A stretch of 8,852 bases of DNA from an uncultured Eubacteriales bacterium (lineage in GTDB: Bacteria; Bacillota; Clostridia; Christensenellales; CAG-138): positions 1 through 8,852 of the forward strand of contig UREK01000051.1 in assembly GCA_900546845.1 (NCBI GenBank), given 5' to 3'. The position numbers and the translations under genes were made by a program. Shown here in pieces: positions 1-5,238 of this stretch (positions are counted from its first letter, which is position 1; every line of letters starts with the position of its first letter). The notes under the pieces were generated by a model. The model was not told where the DNA came from. It searched no databases and saw nothing but the letters and a program-made list of their open reading frames with translations.

Positions 1-98
1 CCACCCCCTTTCAAAAAGGGGGCGTTTGGGAGTGGTGAACTCCAACGGATTTTGTATTCGGATGGCGCAGGGAAGCGCACTGACCAAAAGGCTCCTTT
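1..98. repeat. Dispersed intergenic repeat, left-edge copy
   Basis: This stretch is nearly identical to 4622-4718. By hand alignment the two copies differ by one length change in the G run after the first hairpin and by two substitutions (GGGAG/GGAAG and TTTTG/TTTCG). It opens with a small hairpin, CCCCCTTT paired with AAAGGGGG around a short A-rich loop. Identity stops in the GGCTCCTTT segment near base 98; beyond that the two loci are unrelated. No reading frame is credible. The window begins exactly inside this repeat, so the element may extend further left and the contig may have broken here. It is a dispersed non-coding repeat of unknown function. Confidence 0.9.
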
Positions 99-221
99 TG
101 AGCAGGGTGTCCGCGATCGTCTTACCCACCGCAAACGCTGTAAACCAGCCCCTGCCCCACGAACCTTTTTGACGCGCAGCGATCCACACCATCATTTCCG
201 ACCTGAAAAGGAGGCCATGCC

Positions 222-1547
222 ATGAAACGCCTGCTCGCAGTCCTATGCGCCGCGCTATTTTTGCTCCCCGCCTGCGCCGCGCCCGCCGAACTGCCCGCAC
301 CGCAAAGAACGCCCATGCTCTCGCTCCCGCCCGCCAAGACCCCCGCGCCGGAGCAAACGCCGGAGCCGGCCATCGCGCCGCAGTTTACGGTTTCCGAAGC
401 GCTCGTCATGGAAGTGTACACGCGCCTCTGCGCGCCGGAATTCGAGGGGCGCTTTGCCGGTACGCAAGGCAACGAGCGCGCAGCGGAATACCTGGCCGGG
501 CTCCTCGCGGAATATGGTTATGCGCCGCTTTTTGGGGATTCCATGCTCGTGCCCTATACCGCGCCGATGGGCGATCCGGGCGCGCTCGAAGCCGAAGTGG
601 AACTTCTCCTGCCGGATGGCAGCGCCCATACGCTGGACCTCGGCGTGGACTGCGCCTTTGCCCTCCCGTGGGAGGACGTTTCGCTTACGCGCCCCATTAC
701 TTCGGACGCGGCGGAAGCGGCAGGCGGGAACGCGTTCCTTTTTGCCGAGGAGTTTGCGCGCGGCGCGGCCTGCGCTATCGTACAGTGCGAACCGCTCAAC
801 ATCCGTAAGCATGTGCGCAGGGAGGATTCCTCCTCCGGATTCTGCCTCTACGTTACGCCGGAAGCGGGTGCGCTCTGCCAAACGCCGGGCGTGCGGCTGC
901 GCGTTTCCGCCAAGGCCGCCGCTTGGGAAGGGACGGCGCACAACGTTGTGGCGGTGCTGCCCGGCGCGGACCGCAGCAAGGCGATGGTGCTCGGCGCGCA
1001 CTTCGACGGCACCGGCACATGGGGCGGTGTGCTGTGCCCTTCCGCGCTCGATAATGCCTCCGGCACAGCGGCGCTCATCGGCGCGGCCTCCGCCCTCGCG
1101 GAACAGGCACTGCCGTTCGATCTCGTGTTCGTCCTGTTCAACAGCGAAGAAAATTCCCTGCGCGGGTCCGAAGCGCTCGCCGGGCAGCTCCTCGCGCAAT
1201 ATGAAGCGCTGAACCTCGTCAACCTGGACTGCCTCGGCTATGCGGGGGATGCCCCCCTGTCCTTCTGCTTCCAAACAAAGGACAGTGCGCTCGCCACAGC
1301 CATCTGGCCGTATTTGCAGCATGTCGGCTATCCGTCGTATTGGATCGACGCATTCGTCAGCTCCGACCATATCTCCTTCCACGCGTCCGGCATCCCCGCC
1401 GTCACGCTCAGCGATTCCACAGATGCCAGCGGCCTGTATCACACGCCGCAGGATGTGCCAGAGCTGCTCGATGCGGGGCACATCGCCGCCGTCGCTGCCG
1501 GGGTAGCAACCTTCCTCGCCCAGCAGGCCGCGCCGCTCGCACCATAA
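222..1547 (+). CDS. Secreted M28-family zinc aminopeptidase, lipoprotein
   Basis: A 441-residue exported metallopeptidase, expected to remove N-terminal residues from peptides outside the membrane using two zinc ions. The signal peptide (MKR, hydrophobic core) ends in the lipobox LPAC with Cys18, so the mature protein should be lipid-anchored. A Pro/Ala-rich linker follows (about 20-52). The N-terminal part of the fold (about 74-100) carries the usual GR-GT-G-AA-Y pattern. The M28 metal and catalytic residues are all visible in order: H260 and D262 (GAHFDG), D277 (ALDNASG), E309-E310 (NSEEN), D336 (NLDCLG) and H383 (SSDH). TPQD near 408-411 is also typical. Residues about 115-235 are an insert resembling a PA-like region, not firmly recognised. 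The start is fixed by AGGAGG at 209-214, 7 bases upstream. No clear promoter was found. Substrate preference cannot be read from sequence; family assignment is firm. Confidence 0.93.
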   Translation: MKRLLAVLCAALFLLPACAAPAELPAPQRTPMLSLPPAKTPAPEQTPEPAIAPQFTVSEALVMEVYTRLCAPEFEGRFAGTQGNERAAEYLAGLLAEYGYAPLFGDSMLVPYTAPMGDPGALEAEVELLLPDGSAHTLDLGVDCAFALPWEDVSLTRPITSDAAEAAGGNAFLFAEEFARGAACAIVQCEPLNIRKHVRREDSSSGFCLYVTPEAGALCQTPGVRLRVSAKAAAWEGTAHNVVAVLPGADRSKAMVLGAHFDGTGTWGGVLCPSALDNASGTAALIGAASALAEQALPFDLVFVLFNSEENSLRGSEALAGQLLAQYEALNLVNLDCLGYAGDAPLSFCFQTKDSALATAIWPYLQHVGYPSYWIDAFVSSDHISFHASGIPAVTLSDSTDASGLYHTPQDVPELLDAGHIAAVAAGVATFLAQQAAPLAP

Positions 1548-1557
1548 AGCGCTGGCT

Positions 1558-1586
1558 TTGCGTTCCTTCCGGAAACATGGTATGAT
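1558..1586 (+). promoter_or_regulatory. Sigma-A-type promoter of the HAD gene
   Basis: TTGCGT (1558-1563), a 17-base spacer and TATGAT (1581-1586) make a good vegetative promoter, just after the M28 stop codon. Transcription should start near 1593. That leaves too little RNA for a ribosome to use the in-frame TTG at 1596, so it supports the ATG at 1620 as the real start. It also means the HAD gene need not depend on the M28 transcript. Confidence 0.65.
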
Positions 1587-1619
1587 GAACGGGTATTGCT
1601 CTTGAAACGAGGTTTTACG

Positions 1620-2360
1620 ATGGATCATCAACCAAAGATCACGGCAGTTTTGTTCGATTTGGACGGTACGCTCCTGCCCATGGAGCAGAACGCGTTCCTC
1701 CATGCTTATTTCGGCGCGCTTGCCCAAAAGGTCGCGCCGCTCGGCTTTGCGAAGGATCCTTTCCTCGCTTCCATGTGGAAGGGGACGGGCGCGATGCTCA
1801 AAAACGACGGCACGCGCACCAACCGGGAAGCCTTCTGGGACGCATTCGCGGCCATTTGGGGCGAGGAGACCCGCGCGCTGGAAGTGGAGCTGACCGAATT
1901 TTATCAAAACGAGTTCAACGCCGCGCGCAGCGTGGTGGGGCCGGTGCGGCCGGTGCGCGCGCTGCTCGGCGCGCTGCGTGCACGCGGCCTGACGCTCTGC
2001 CTTGCGACGAACCCGGTTTTCCCGCGCGTAGCCGTGGAGACGCGGCTTTCCTGGATCGGGCTTTCCTGTGCGGACTTCGCCCACGTCACCACCTATGAAA
2101 CTTCGCGCTTCTGCAAGCCCAATCTGGCCTATTTCCGGGATACGCTCGCGGCTATCGGCAAAGCGCCGGGGGAATGCCTGATGATCGGCAACAACCCCGT
2201 AGACGACATGTCCTCCCTCGCGCTTGGCCTCTCCGGCTTCCTGCTGACGGACTATTTGGAGAACGAAACGGGCGCGGACATTACGGCCTATCCGCGCGGC
2301 GATTTCGCCGCGCTTGTAGGTTTCCTCGAAGGGCAACTCGGCGGAAAATTATTGCTCTAA
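1620..2360 (+). CDS. HAD-superfamily hydrolase (phosphatase-like)
   Basis: A 246-residue cytosolic hydrolase of the haloacid dehalogenase superfamily, most likely a phosphatase for a small phosphorylated metabolite. All four HAD motifs are present. Motif I is FDLDGT with nucleophile D13 and acid/base D15. Motif II is the LATNP segment with T130. Motif III is K166 in FCKPN. Motif IV is GNNPVDDM with D195 and D196 for magnesium. Residues about 20-105 form a helical cap between motifs I and II (C1 type), which sets the substrate; it gives no clue I can name. The ATG at 1620 is chosen over the in-frame TTG at 1596 because ACGAGG lies 7 bases upstream and the promoter would start RNA at about 1593. 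There is no obvious terminator directly after the stop; another promoter follows at 2377. Confidence 0.9.
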   Translation: MDHQPKITAVLFDLDGTLLPMEQNAFLHAYFGALAQKVAPLGFAKDPFLASMWKGTGAMLKNDGTRTNREAFWDAFAAIWGEETRALEVELTEFYQNEFNAARSVVGPVRPVRALLGALRARGLTLCLATNPVFPRVAVETRLSWIGLSCADFAHVTTYETSRFCKPNLAYFRDTLAAIGKAPGECLMIGNNPVDDMSSLALGLSGFLLTDYLENETGADITAYPRGDFAALVGFLEGQLGGKLLL

Positions 2361-2376
2361 ATTTTTCATAAACCGC

Positions 2377-2405
2377 TTTACAAACGCGCGCATACATGTT
2401 ATGAT
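2377..2405 (+). promoter_or_regulatory. Strong extended -10 promoter
   Basis: TTTACA (2377-2382), an exact 17-base spacer and TATGAT (2400-2405), with TGT directly before the -10 (extended -10). This is the best promoter in the window. RNA would begin near 2412, but the next gene starts only at 2659, so the transcript would carry a leader of about 245 bases or be a separate small RNA. Confidence 0.7.
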
Positions 2406-2544
2406 ATTAACGTAACAATTAGTAGTTTCATTACCTCATCTGAACTTCGTTGTTCATTCTTGTTCTGGTTTTTTTCGGCGGCTCAGAAAGGGGTGTTTCC
2501 ATTGGGCTATCCTGACTCTCCCGGCAGATTCCTTTCATCAACAA

Positions 2545-2598
2545 GAACCCTACCCTGAACTGTGAACCTGTGAACCCAAGAACCTGATTACGTTCACA
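2545..2598. repeat. Cluster of GAAC motifs with tandem TGTGAACC octamer
   Basis: GAAC occurs at 2545, 2557, 2564, 2572 and 2580, the last three steps being 8 bases. Two perfect TGTGAACC octamers stand head to tail at 2561-2568 and 2569-2576. An inverted GTTCACA at 2592-2598 can pair with either. The cluster lies about 50-110 bases upstream of the small lipoprotein gene and may be an operator array or an RNA hairpin. No regulator is known from this window. Confidence 0.5.
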
Positions 2599-2639
2599 TT
2601 ACAATATCTGGATGCTATTCGGGCGGAACCACACTGCTG

Positions 2640-2645
2640 TATAAT
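2640..2645 (+). promoter_or_regulatory. Possible -10 box just before the small lipoprotein gene
   Basis: A perfect TATAAT ends 13 bases before the ATG at 2659. The -35 region is poor (only TTCGGG at a 16-base spacing). If used, RNA would begin only about 6-7 bases before the start codon, giving an almost leaderless message. That would fit the lack of a ribosome binding site, but the promoter is weakly supported. Confidence 0.35.
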
Positions 2646-2658
2646 TAAAAACAATCAT

Positions 2659-3078
2659 ATGAAAAAAATTTGCGTGTGTTTAATTCTCATTGCGATGGCA
2701 GCGGCGCTTGTCTCGTGCACGAAAACGAACTATGCCGAAATAATAGAGCACAACTGGGATTTGGTGCTGCCTTCGAGTTGTGAGCAGGTATACGGAGTGT
2801 CAAGTGATCCTGGTTTTCACGGCGATGGAGAACGATATCATGTTTTTAGCTGCTCCGATGCGGAGGCTATGAGCACACTCCTAAAGTGGAGCGAAACCGT
2901 AATTGAGGATACCAGTTTTTTATTCAATGTCGTGATGGAACTTGATATAGATGAATCGTATCTTATAAAGCCCGGTGGATATTTGCGATATGCGAAATCG
3001 CATCAGGATGGTTCAAAACTTATCGTTTTATATTCACCGGAGCAGCAGCTGCTGTATGTGCTTGAGGAGTTTCATTAA
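2659..3078 (+). CDS. Small hypothetical lipoprotein
   Basis: A 139-residue protein of unknown function. The N-terminus is a textbook lipoprotein signal: MKK, a hydrophobic stretch, and the lipobox LVSC with Cys20. The mature part of about 120 residues has no membrane segment. It includes FHGDGERYHVF (about 54-64) and a C-terminal DGSKLIVLY then LLYVLEEF; I recall such motifs in small uncharacterised Clostridia lipoproteins but cannot name a family. No ribosome binding site is visible: the bases before the ATG are A/T-rich. The start is still preferred because the signal peptide begins there. GC content is about 45% by rough hand count, well below the neighbours. Together with the AT-rich flanks this suggests transfer or a different history. 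A terminator follows at 3206-3233. Confidence 0.8.
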   Translation: MKKICVCLILIAMAAALVSCTKTNYAEIIEHNWDLVLPSSCEQVYGVSSDPGFHGDGERYHVFSCSDAEAMSTLLKWSETVIEDTSFLFNVVMELDIDESYLIKPGGYLRYAKSHQDGSKLIVLYSPEQQLLYVLEEFH

Positions 3079-3160
3079 CAGTGCCTGAGGCAAAGCGCTC
3101 ATCATAACATAATAGGAAGGCCCGATACATACTGCCATCCGAACGGTACCAGGTCTTTTC

Positions 3161-3206
3161 TCAGGCTGTCGATCAAGTGATAGATGCCACTTGATCGACA
3201 GCCTGA
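3161..3206. repeat. Perfect 19-bp inverted repeat (long hairpin)
   Basis: TCAGGCTGTCGATCAAGTG (3161-3179) and its exact reverse complement (3188-3206) enclose an 8-base loop. No T run follows in either direction, so it is not itself a standard terminator. It abuts, and overlaps by one base, the terminator stem at 3206-3229. It could be a folded RNA element at the 3' end of the small lipoprotein message, a protein site, or the trace of a palindromic mobile repeat. Confidence 0.9.
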
Positions 3207-3233
3207 AGGCGGAGGATACCCTCCGCCTTTTGT
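3206..3233 (+). terminator. Intrinsic terminator after the small lipoprotein gene
   Basis: AAGGCGGAGG (3206-3215) pairs perfectly with CCTCCGCCTT (3220-3229) around the 4-base loop ATAC, and TTTT runs into TGTTGCTTT. It is correctly placed to end transcripts of the lipoprotein gene at 2659-3078. Confidence 0.85.
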
Positions 3234-3337
3234 TGCTTTGCCGCACGCCCAGGCCGTCTCCCCTGCAGCGGATCGAAGATGTTCCTTCAGCAGCGGTCAG
3301 CTTGTGGGAATACCCTCGATTTCGGGGAGGAAATAGA

Positions 3338-3363
3338 TTATACTATAGCCAAATCTTATACTA
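3338..3363 (+). promoter_or_regulatory. Possible -10 region with duplicated TTATACTA
   Basis: The octamer TTATACTA occurs at 3338-3345 and again at 3356-3363, 18 bases apart. The first contains TATACT (3339-3344), a fair -10 box, but the -35 is weak (TCGATT at 3316-3321, 17-base spacer). The second copy lies between this box and the ribosome binding site at 3371. It could be a second -10 or a repeated regulator half-site. Confidence 0.4.
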
Positions 3364-3383
3364 AACTGACAGGAGTGTAGGCT

Positions 3384-4556
3384 ATGAGCGAACAGATCGT
3401 TTTTGTGGACCGGCGCAATACTGACTGCGCAAAGTGGGACAACCTGCGTGCCATGTTTGGCGAAGCGGATTTGCAGGCCATGTGGGTCGCGGATATGGAT
3501 TTCAAGGTGCCCGCATGCGTGCTCGCAGCACAGCGGCGCTATCTCGACATAGGCGCGCAGGGGTACTACAAGGTACCCGCGCGTTATTATGACGCGTTCA
3601 TCGCCTGGGAGAAGACGCGCCACGGCTATGCCGTCCCCCGGGAACACATCCGTTTTTCGCCGGGCGTAGTAGCTGCGTTCAACTGGTTCGTGCAGATCAT
3701 GACGCAGCCGGGCGATGCGGTGATCGTGCTCACGCCCGTATATTACCCGTTCCTGAACGCGGTGAAGGACAACGGGCGCAGGCTCGTGATGTGCGACCTC
3801 GTCAAGCGGGACGGCCTTTACACTGTGGATCTCGAACAGTTCCGCCGCGACATCGTGGAAAACAACGTGCGCGCGTTCATCCTCAGCTCCCCACACAACC
3901 CGGTCGGCCGCGTCTGGACGAGGGAGGAGCTCAAGGGCATGCTCGACATCTGCCGGGAGCTTGGTGTATTCGTGATCTCCGACGAGATCCACCATGACAT
4001 TGTGTTCGCGCCTGCGAAGCACATCCCAAGCGCCACCGTGGGCGATTACGATGCGAACCTCGTTACGCTCACCGCGCCGAGCAAGACCTTCAACCTGGCC
4101 GCATGCCAGAATTCCATCGTCATCATCCCGGACGCGGACATCCGCAAGCGGTACGACGATTATACCGCCAAGCTGTGCGTCCAGTCCGGCAACCCGTTCG
4201 GCTACATCGCCGCCGAAGCCGCCTATACGCACGGCCTTCCCTGGCTTACGGAGGTGCTTTCGATCATCGAGGGGAATTATCACTATGTCAGAGATACGCT
4301 CGCACGCCGTCTGCCTAAGGCGGAGGTTGCGCCGCTCCAAGGCACCTACCTGCTCTGGATCGATTTCAGCGCATATCTTGCCCCCGCCGAGGTCAAGGAT
4401 TTCATGCAGGGAAAGTGCCGCCTGGCCTTCGATTACGGCGATTGGTTCGGCGGCGAGCGCTTCGCCACCTGCGTCCGCATGAACCTCGCAACCTCCCGTG
4501 AGCTCGTCGAAACCGCTGTGACCCGCATCGTAGAAGGCTTGGGTGCGCAAGGATAA
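3384..4556 (+). CDS. MalY/PatB-type PLP-dependent C-S lyase (cystathionine beta-lyase)
   Basis: A 390-residue cytosolic fold-type I PLP enzyme of the MalY/PatB branch of the aminotransferase class I/II family. Its length is normal for the branch. Members split the C-S bond of cystathionine or cysteine, giving pyruvate, ammonia and homocysteine or sulfide. The branch hallmark WVADMDF is at 34-40. SPHNPVGRVW (169-178) supplies N172 near the cofactor, SDEIHHD (199-205) supplies D200 for the pyridine nitrogen, and TAPSKTFNLA (230-239) supplies the Schiff-base lysine K234. R365 in RMNLATSR should bind the substrate carboxylate. AGGAG at 3371-3375, 8 bases upstream, fixes the start. MalY in Escherichia coli also represses the maltose regulator; that role cannot be judged here. 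It stands alone, and its transcript may run on to the terminator at 5173. The exact substrate is inferred. Confidence 0.93.
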   Translation: MSEQIVFVDRRNTDCAKWDNLRAMFGEADLQAMWVADMDFKVPACVLAAQRRYLDIGAQGYYKVPARYYDAFIAWEKTRHGYAVPREHIRFSPGVVAAFNWFVQIMTQPGDAVIVLTPVYYPFLNAVKDNGRRLVMCDLVKRDGLYTVDLEQFRRDIVENNVRAFILSSPHNPVGRVWTREELKGMLDICRELGVFVISDEIHHDIVFAPAKHIPSATVGDYDANLVTLTAPSKTFNLAACQNSIVIIPDADIRKRYDDYTAKLCVQSGNPFGYIAAEAAYTHGLPWLTEVLSIIEGNYHYVRDTLARRLPKAEVAPLQGTYLLWIDFSAYLAPAEVKDFMQGKCRLAFDYGDWFGGERFATCVRMNLATSRELVETAVTRIVEGLGAQG

Positions 4557-4605
4557 GGCCTCTTCGGTTGCTTTACGGCGCGCCGCTTGGGTAAGGCAAT
4601 CCCCC

Positions 4606-4623
4606 GGCATGCTAACGCATGCC
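4606..4623. repeat. Short perfect inverted repeat at the repeat-island border
   Basis: GGCATGC (4606-4612), loop TAAC, GCATGCC (4617-4623). It sits exactly where the dispersed repeat copy begins (4622) and may be the element's border structure. The matching left side of the other copy lies outside the window. Confidence 0.75.
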
Positions 4624-4718
4624 ACCCCCTTTCAAAAAGGGGCGTTTGGAAGTGGTGAACTCCAACGGATTTCGTATTCGGATGGCGCAGGGAAGCGCAC
4701 TGACCAAAAGGCTCCTTT
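4622..4718. repeat. Dispersed intergenic repeat, second copy
   Basis: Nearly identical to bases 1-98 (one length change, two substitutions). It starts with a CCCCTTT/AAAGGGG hairpin and ends in GGCTCCTTT. Here it runs straight into the structured element at 4725, whereas the left-edge copy runs into unrelated sequence. The GGCTCC at its end can pair with GGAGCC at 4729-4734, so the border between this repeat and the next element is not sharp. Confidence 0.92.
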
Positions 4719-4724
4719 GGCAAA

Positions 4725-4878
4725 GGGGCGGAGCCGAGCGCCCGCAGTGCGGGATGCAGCGAGGCGGAAGCCCAGTGAGCAAGGGAGCGCTAGGAAGCCG
4801 CTCCTGCGGCAACGCTGCGCGACCATTGCGAACTGTGGGGCTGTCATGGCGCAAGCCATGACGGAGGATTGTCTTATC
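4725..4878. repeat. Structured repeat element, copy A
   Basis: This ~154-base element recurs at 4955-5111, at a constant offset of 230 bases through 4840. It holds several hairpins. One is CCCGC-AGT-GCGGG (4741-4753). Another is GGC-GGAA-GCC near 4763-4772. A third is GCCGC-TCCT-GCGGC (4797-4810). The last is GTCATGGC-GCAA-GCCATGAC (4843-4862), whose loop fits the GNRA tetraloop rule. It ends with GAGGATTG and TTATC. A 38-base stretch (4753-4790) is identical in both copies. It resembles intergenic palindromic repeats I recall from gut Clostridia, but I cannot name the family. Confidence 0.88.
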
Positions 4879-4911
4879 TCGCCGCCGACGCTTCCAACCG
4901 CCCCGGCAGAT

Positions 4912-4931
4912 GGAAGGGGCGCGCCCCTTCC
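4912..4931. repeat. Perfect 20-bp palindrome without loop
   Basis: GGAAGGGGCG followed at once by its reverse complement CGCCCCTTCC. It lies in the spacer between the two structured repeat copies and contains the rare-cutter-like core GGCGCGCC. It could be a dimer-binding site or simply part of the repeat's palindromic build. Confidence 0.85.
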
Positions 4932-4954
4932 GCCATATGTCCCCTTTCCGCGCA

Positions 4955-5111
4955 GGGGCGAAGCCGAGCGCGCCCAGTGGGCGATGCAGCGAGGCGGAAG
5001 CCCAGTGAGCAAGGGAGCGCAAGGAAGCCGCCCCTGCGGCGACACAGCGCGACCATTGCGAACTGTGGGGCCAGTCACGGCGTGGGCCGTTGACTGAGGA
5101 TTGCCTTTATC
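4955..5111. repeat. Structured repeat element, copy B
   Basis: Second copy of the element at 4725-4878. The central part (4983-5070) has only about five differences from copy A. The first hairpin is CGCCC-AGT-GGGCG (4971-4983): it differs from copy A at four bases, and all four keep the pairing. GCCGC-CCCT-GCGGC is at 5027-5040. The end hairpin (5073-5095) pairs AGTCA with TGACT and CGGC with GCCG, with one bulged T and loop GTGG. A T-A pair of copy A is C-G here. GAGGATTG and TTATC follow as in copy A. Confidence 0.88.
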
Positions 5112-5172
5112 CGCACGGCCTTTGCGAACCGTAGCGCATCCGCGAAGTGGAGGATCGCCGCGTTATAATGAA

Positions 5173-5210
5173 GGGAGCTGCCCAGCCGGGCGGCTCCCCT
5201 GTTTTTGTTT
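5173..5210 (+). terminator. Intrinsic terminator facing the convergent large gene
   Basis: GGGAGCTGCCC (5173-5183) pairs with GGGCGGCTCCC (5188-5198) around loop AGCC, followed by CTG, TTTTT, G, TTT. The one non-Watson-Crick position is a U-G wobble in plus-strand RNA but A-C in minus-strand RNA, and the T-rich tail is on the plus side. Both point to plus-direction use. It would stop read-through from the PLP enzyme gene, or any repeat-island RNA, before it becomes antisense to the large gene. For the minus-strand gene it has only a weak tail. Confidence 0.8.
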
Positions 5211-5238
5211 TGTTCCGTTTGCTGTGCCGCGCCGCGCT

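Larger units (their letters stand above)
2406..2658 (+). other. AT-rich non-coding leader or small-RNA region
   Basis: About 250 bases without a convincing gene, clearly lower in GC than the flanking genes. It holds a run of seven T (2469-2475) without a good stem before it and the GAAC cluster at 2545-2598. There is also an 18-codon frame with a TTG start at 2502, behind an AAAGGGG sequence. Short frames read as protein-tail-like peptides, but none can be assigned. It could be the leader of the downstream lipoprotein or a remnant of an insertion. I recognise no known RNA family. Confidence 0.5.
3079..3383. other. Intergenic region with palindrome, terminator and malY-like gene promoter area
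   Basis: About 305 bases without a credible gene. It contains the long inverted repeat and terminator at 3161-3233, listed separately, and the possible promoter elements at 3338-3363. I see nothing else in 3079-3160 apart from a tiny TGCCT-G-AGGCA palindrome (3082-3092), and nothing in 3234-3330. Confidence 0.6.
4557..5238. other. Gene-free repeat island
   Basis: About 680 bases between the PLP enzyme gene and the convergent large gene. Nearly all of it is repeats: a small palindrome (4606-4623), the second copy of the dispersed repeat (4622-4718), two copies of a structured element (4725-4878 and 4955-5111), a 20-bp palindrome (4912-4931) and a terminator (5173-5210). Reading frames exist in several phases, but they translate into the same Arg/Gly/Ser/Ala-rich repeat text and lack ribosome binding sites. 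I therefore call no gene. Confidence 0.8.

Noticed and set aside
169..197. TTGACG as a -35 box for the M28 gene
   Set aside because: The hexamer 17 bases downstream (TCATTT) matches the -10 consensus at only two positions.
1596..1619. Upstream TTG start of the HAD gene
   Set aside because: The promoter at 1558-1586 would start RNA near 1593, leaving no room for ribosome binding. The ATG at 1620 has ACGAGG at proper distance.
255..2336. A 693-codon open frame on the minus strand
   Set aside because: It spans the antisense of both the M28 and HAD genes and the gap between them. Both plus-strand genes have complete catalytic motifs, so this is a shadow.
2502..2558. An 18-codon frame with TTG start and AAAGGGG upstream
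   Set aside because: The spacing of 8 bases is plausible, but the peptide is very short and unremarkable and no conservation can be tested. It could be a leader peptide; not supported enough to call.
3297..4625. A 442-codon open frame on the minus strand
   Set aside because: It is antisense to the PLP enzyme gene, which has all family motifs and a good ribosome binding site.
4543..5097. Overlapping frames of 60-184 codons across the repeat island
   Set aside because: They exist in several frames on both strands, repeat the same Arg/Gly/Ser-rich text because the DNA is repeated, and no ribosome binding site or known domain is visible.
4725..5111. CRISPR array or insertion sequence
   Set aside because: Only two copies of a ~155-base unit, with a 76-base spacer, so not CRISPR. 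No transposase frame and no clear terminal inverted repeats with target duplications, so not an insertion sequence.
5163..5169. TATAAT box at 5164-5169 as a promoter
   Set aside because: No -35 at a suitable distance, and RNA would start inside the terminator stem at 5173.
5173..5198. The same hairpin as terminator of the large minus-strand gene
   Set aside because: In minus-strand RNA the stem has an A-C mismatch and the following bases are TTCATTATAA, a weak tail. Plus-strand use fits better, though weak two-way action cannot be excluded.
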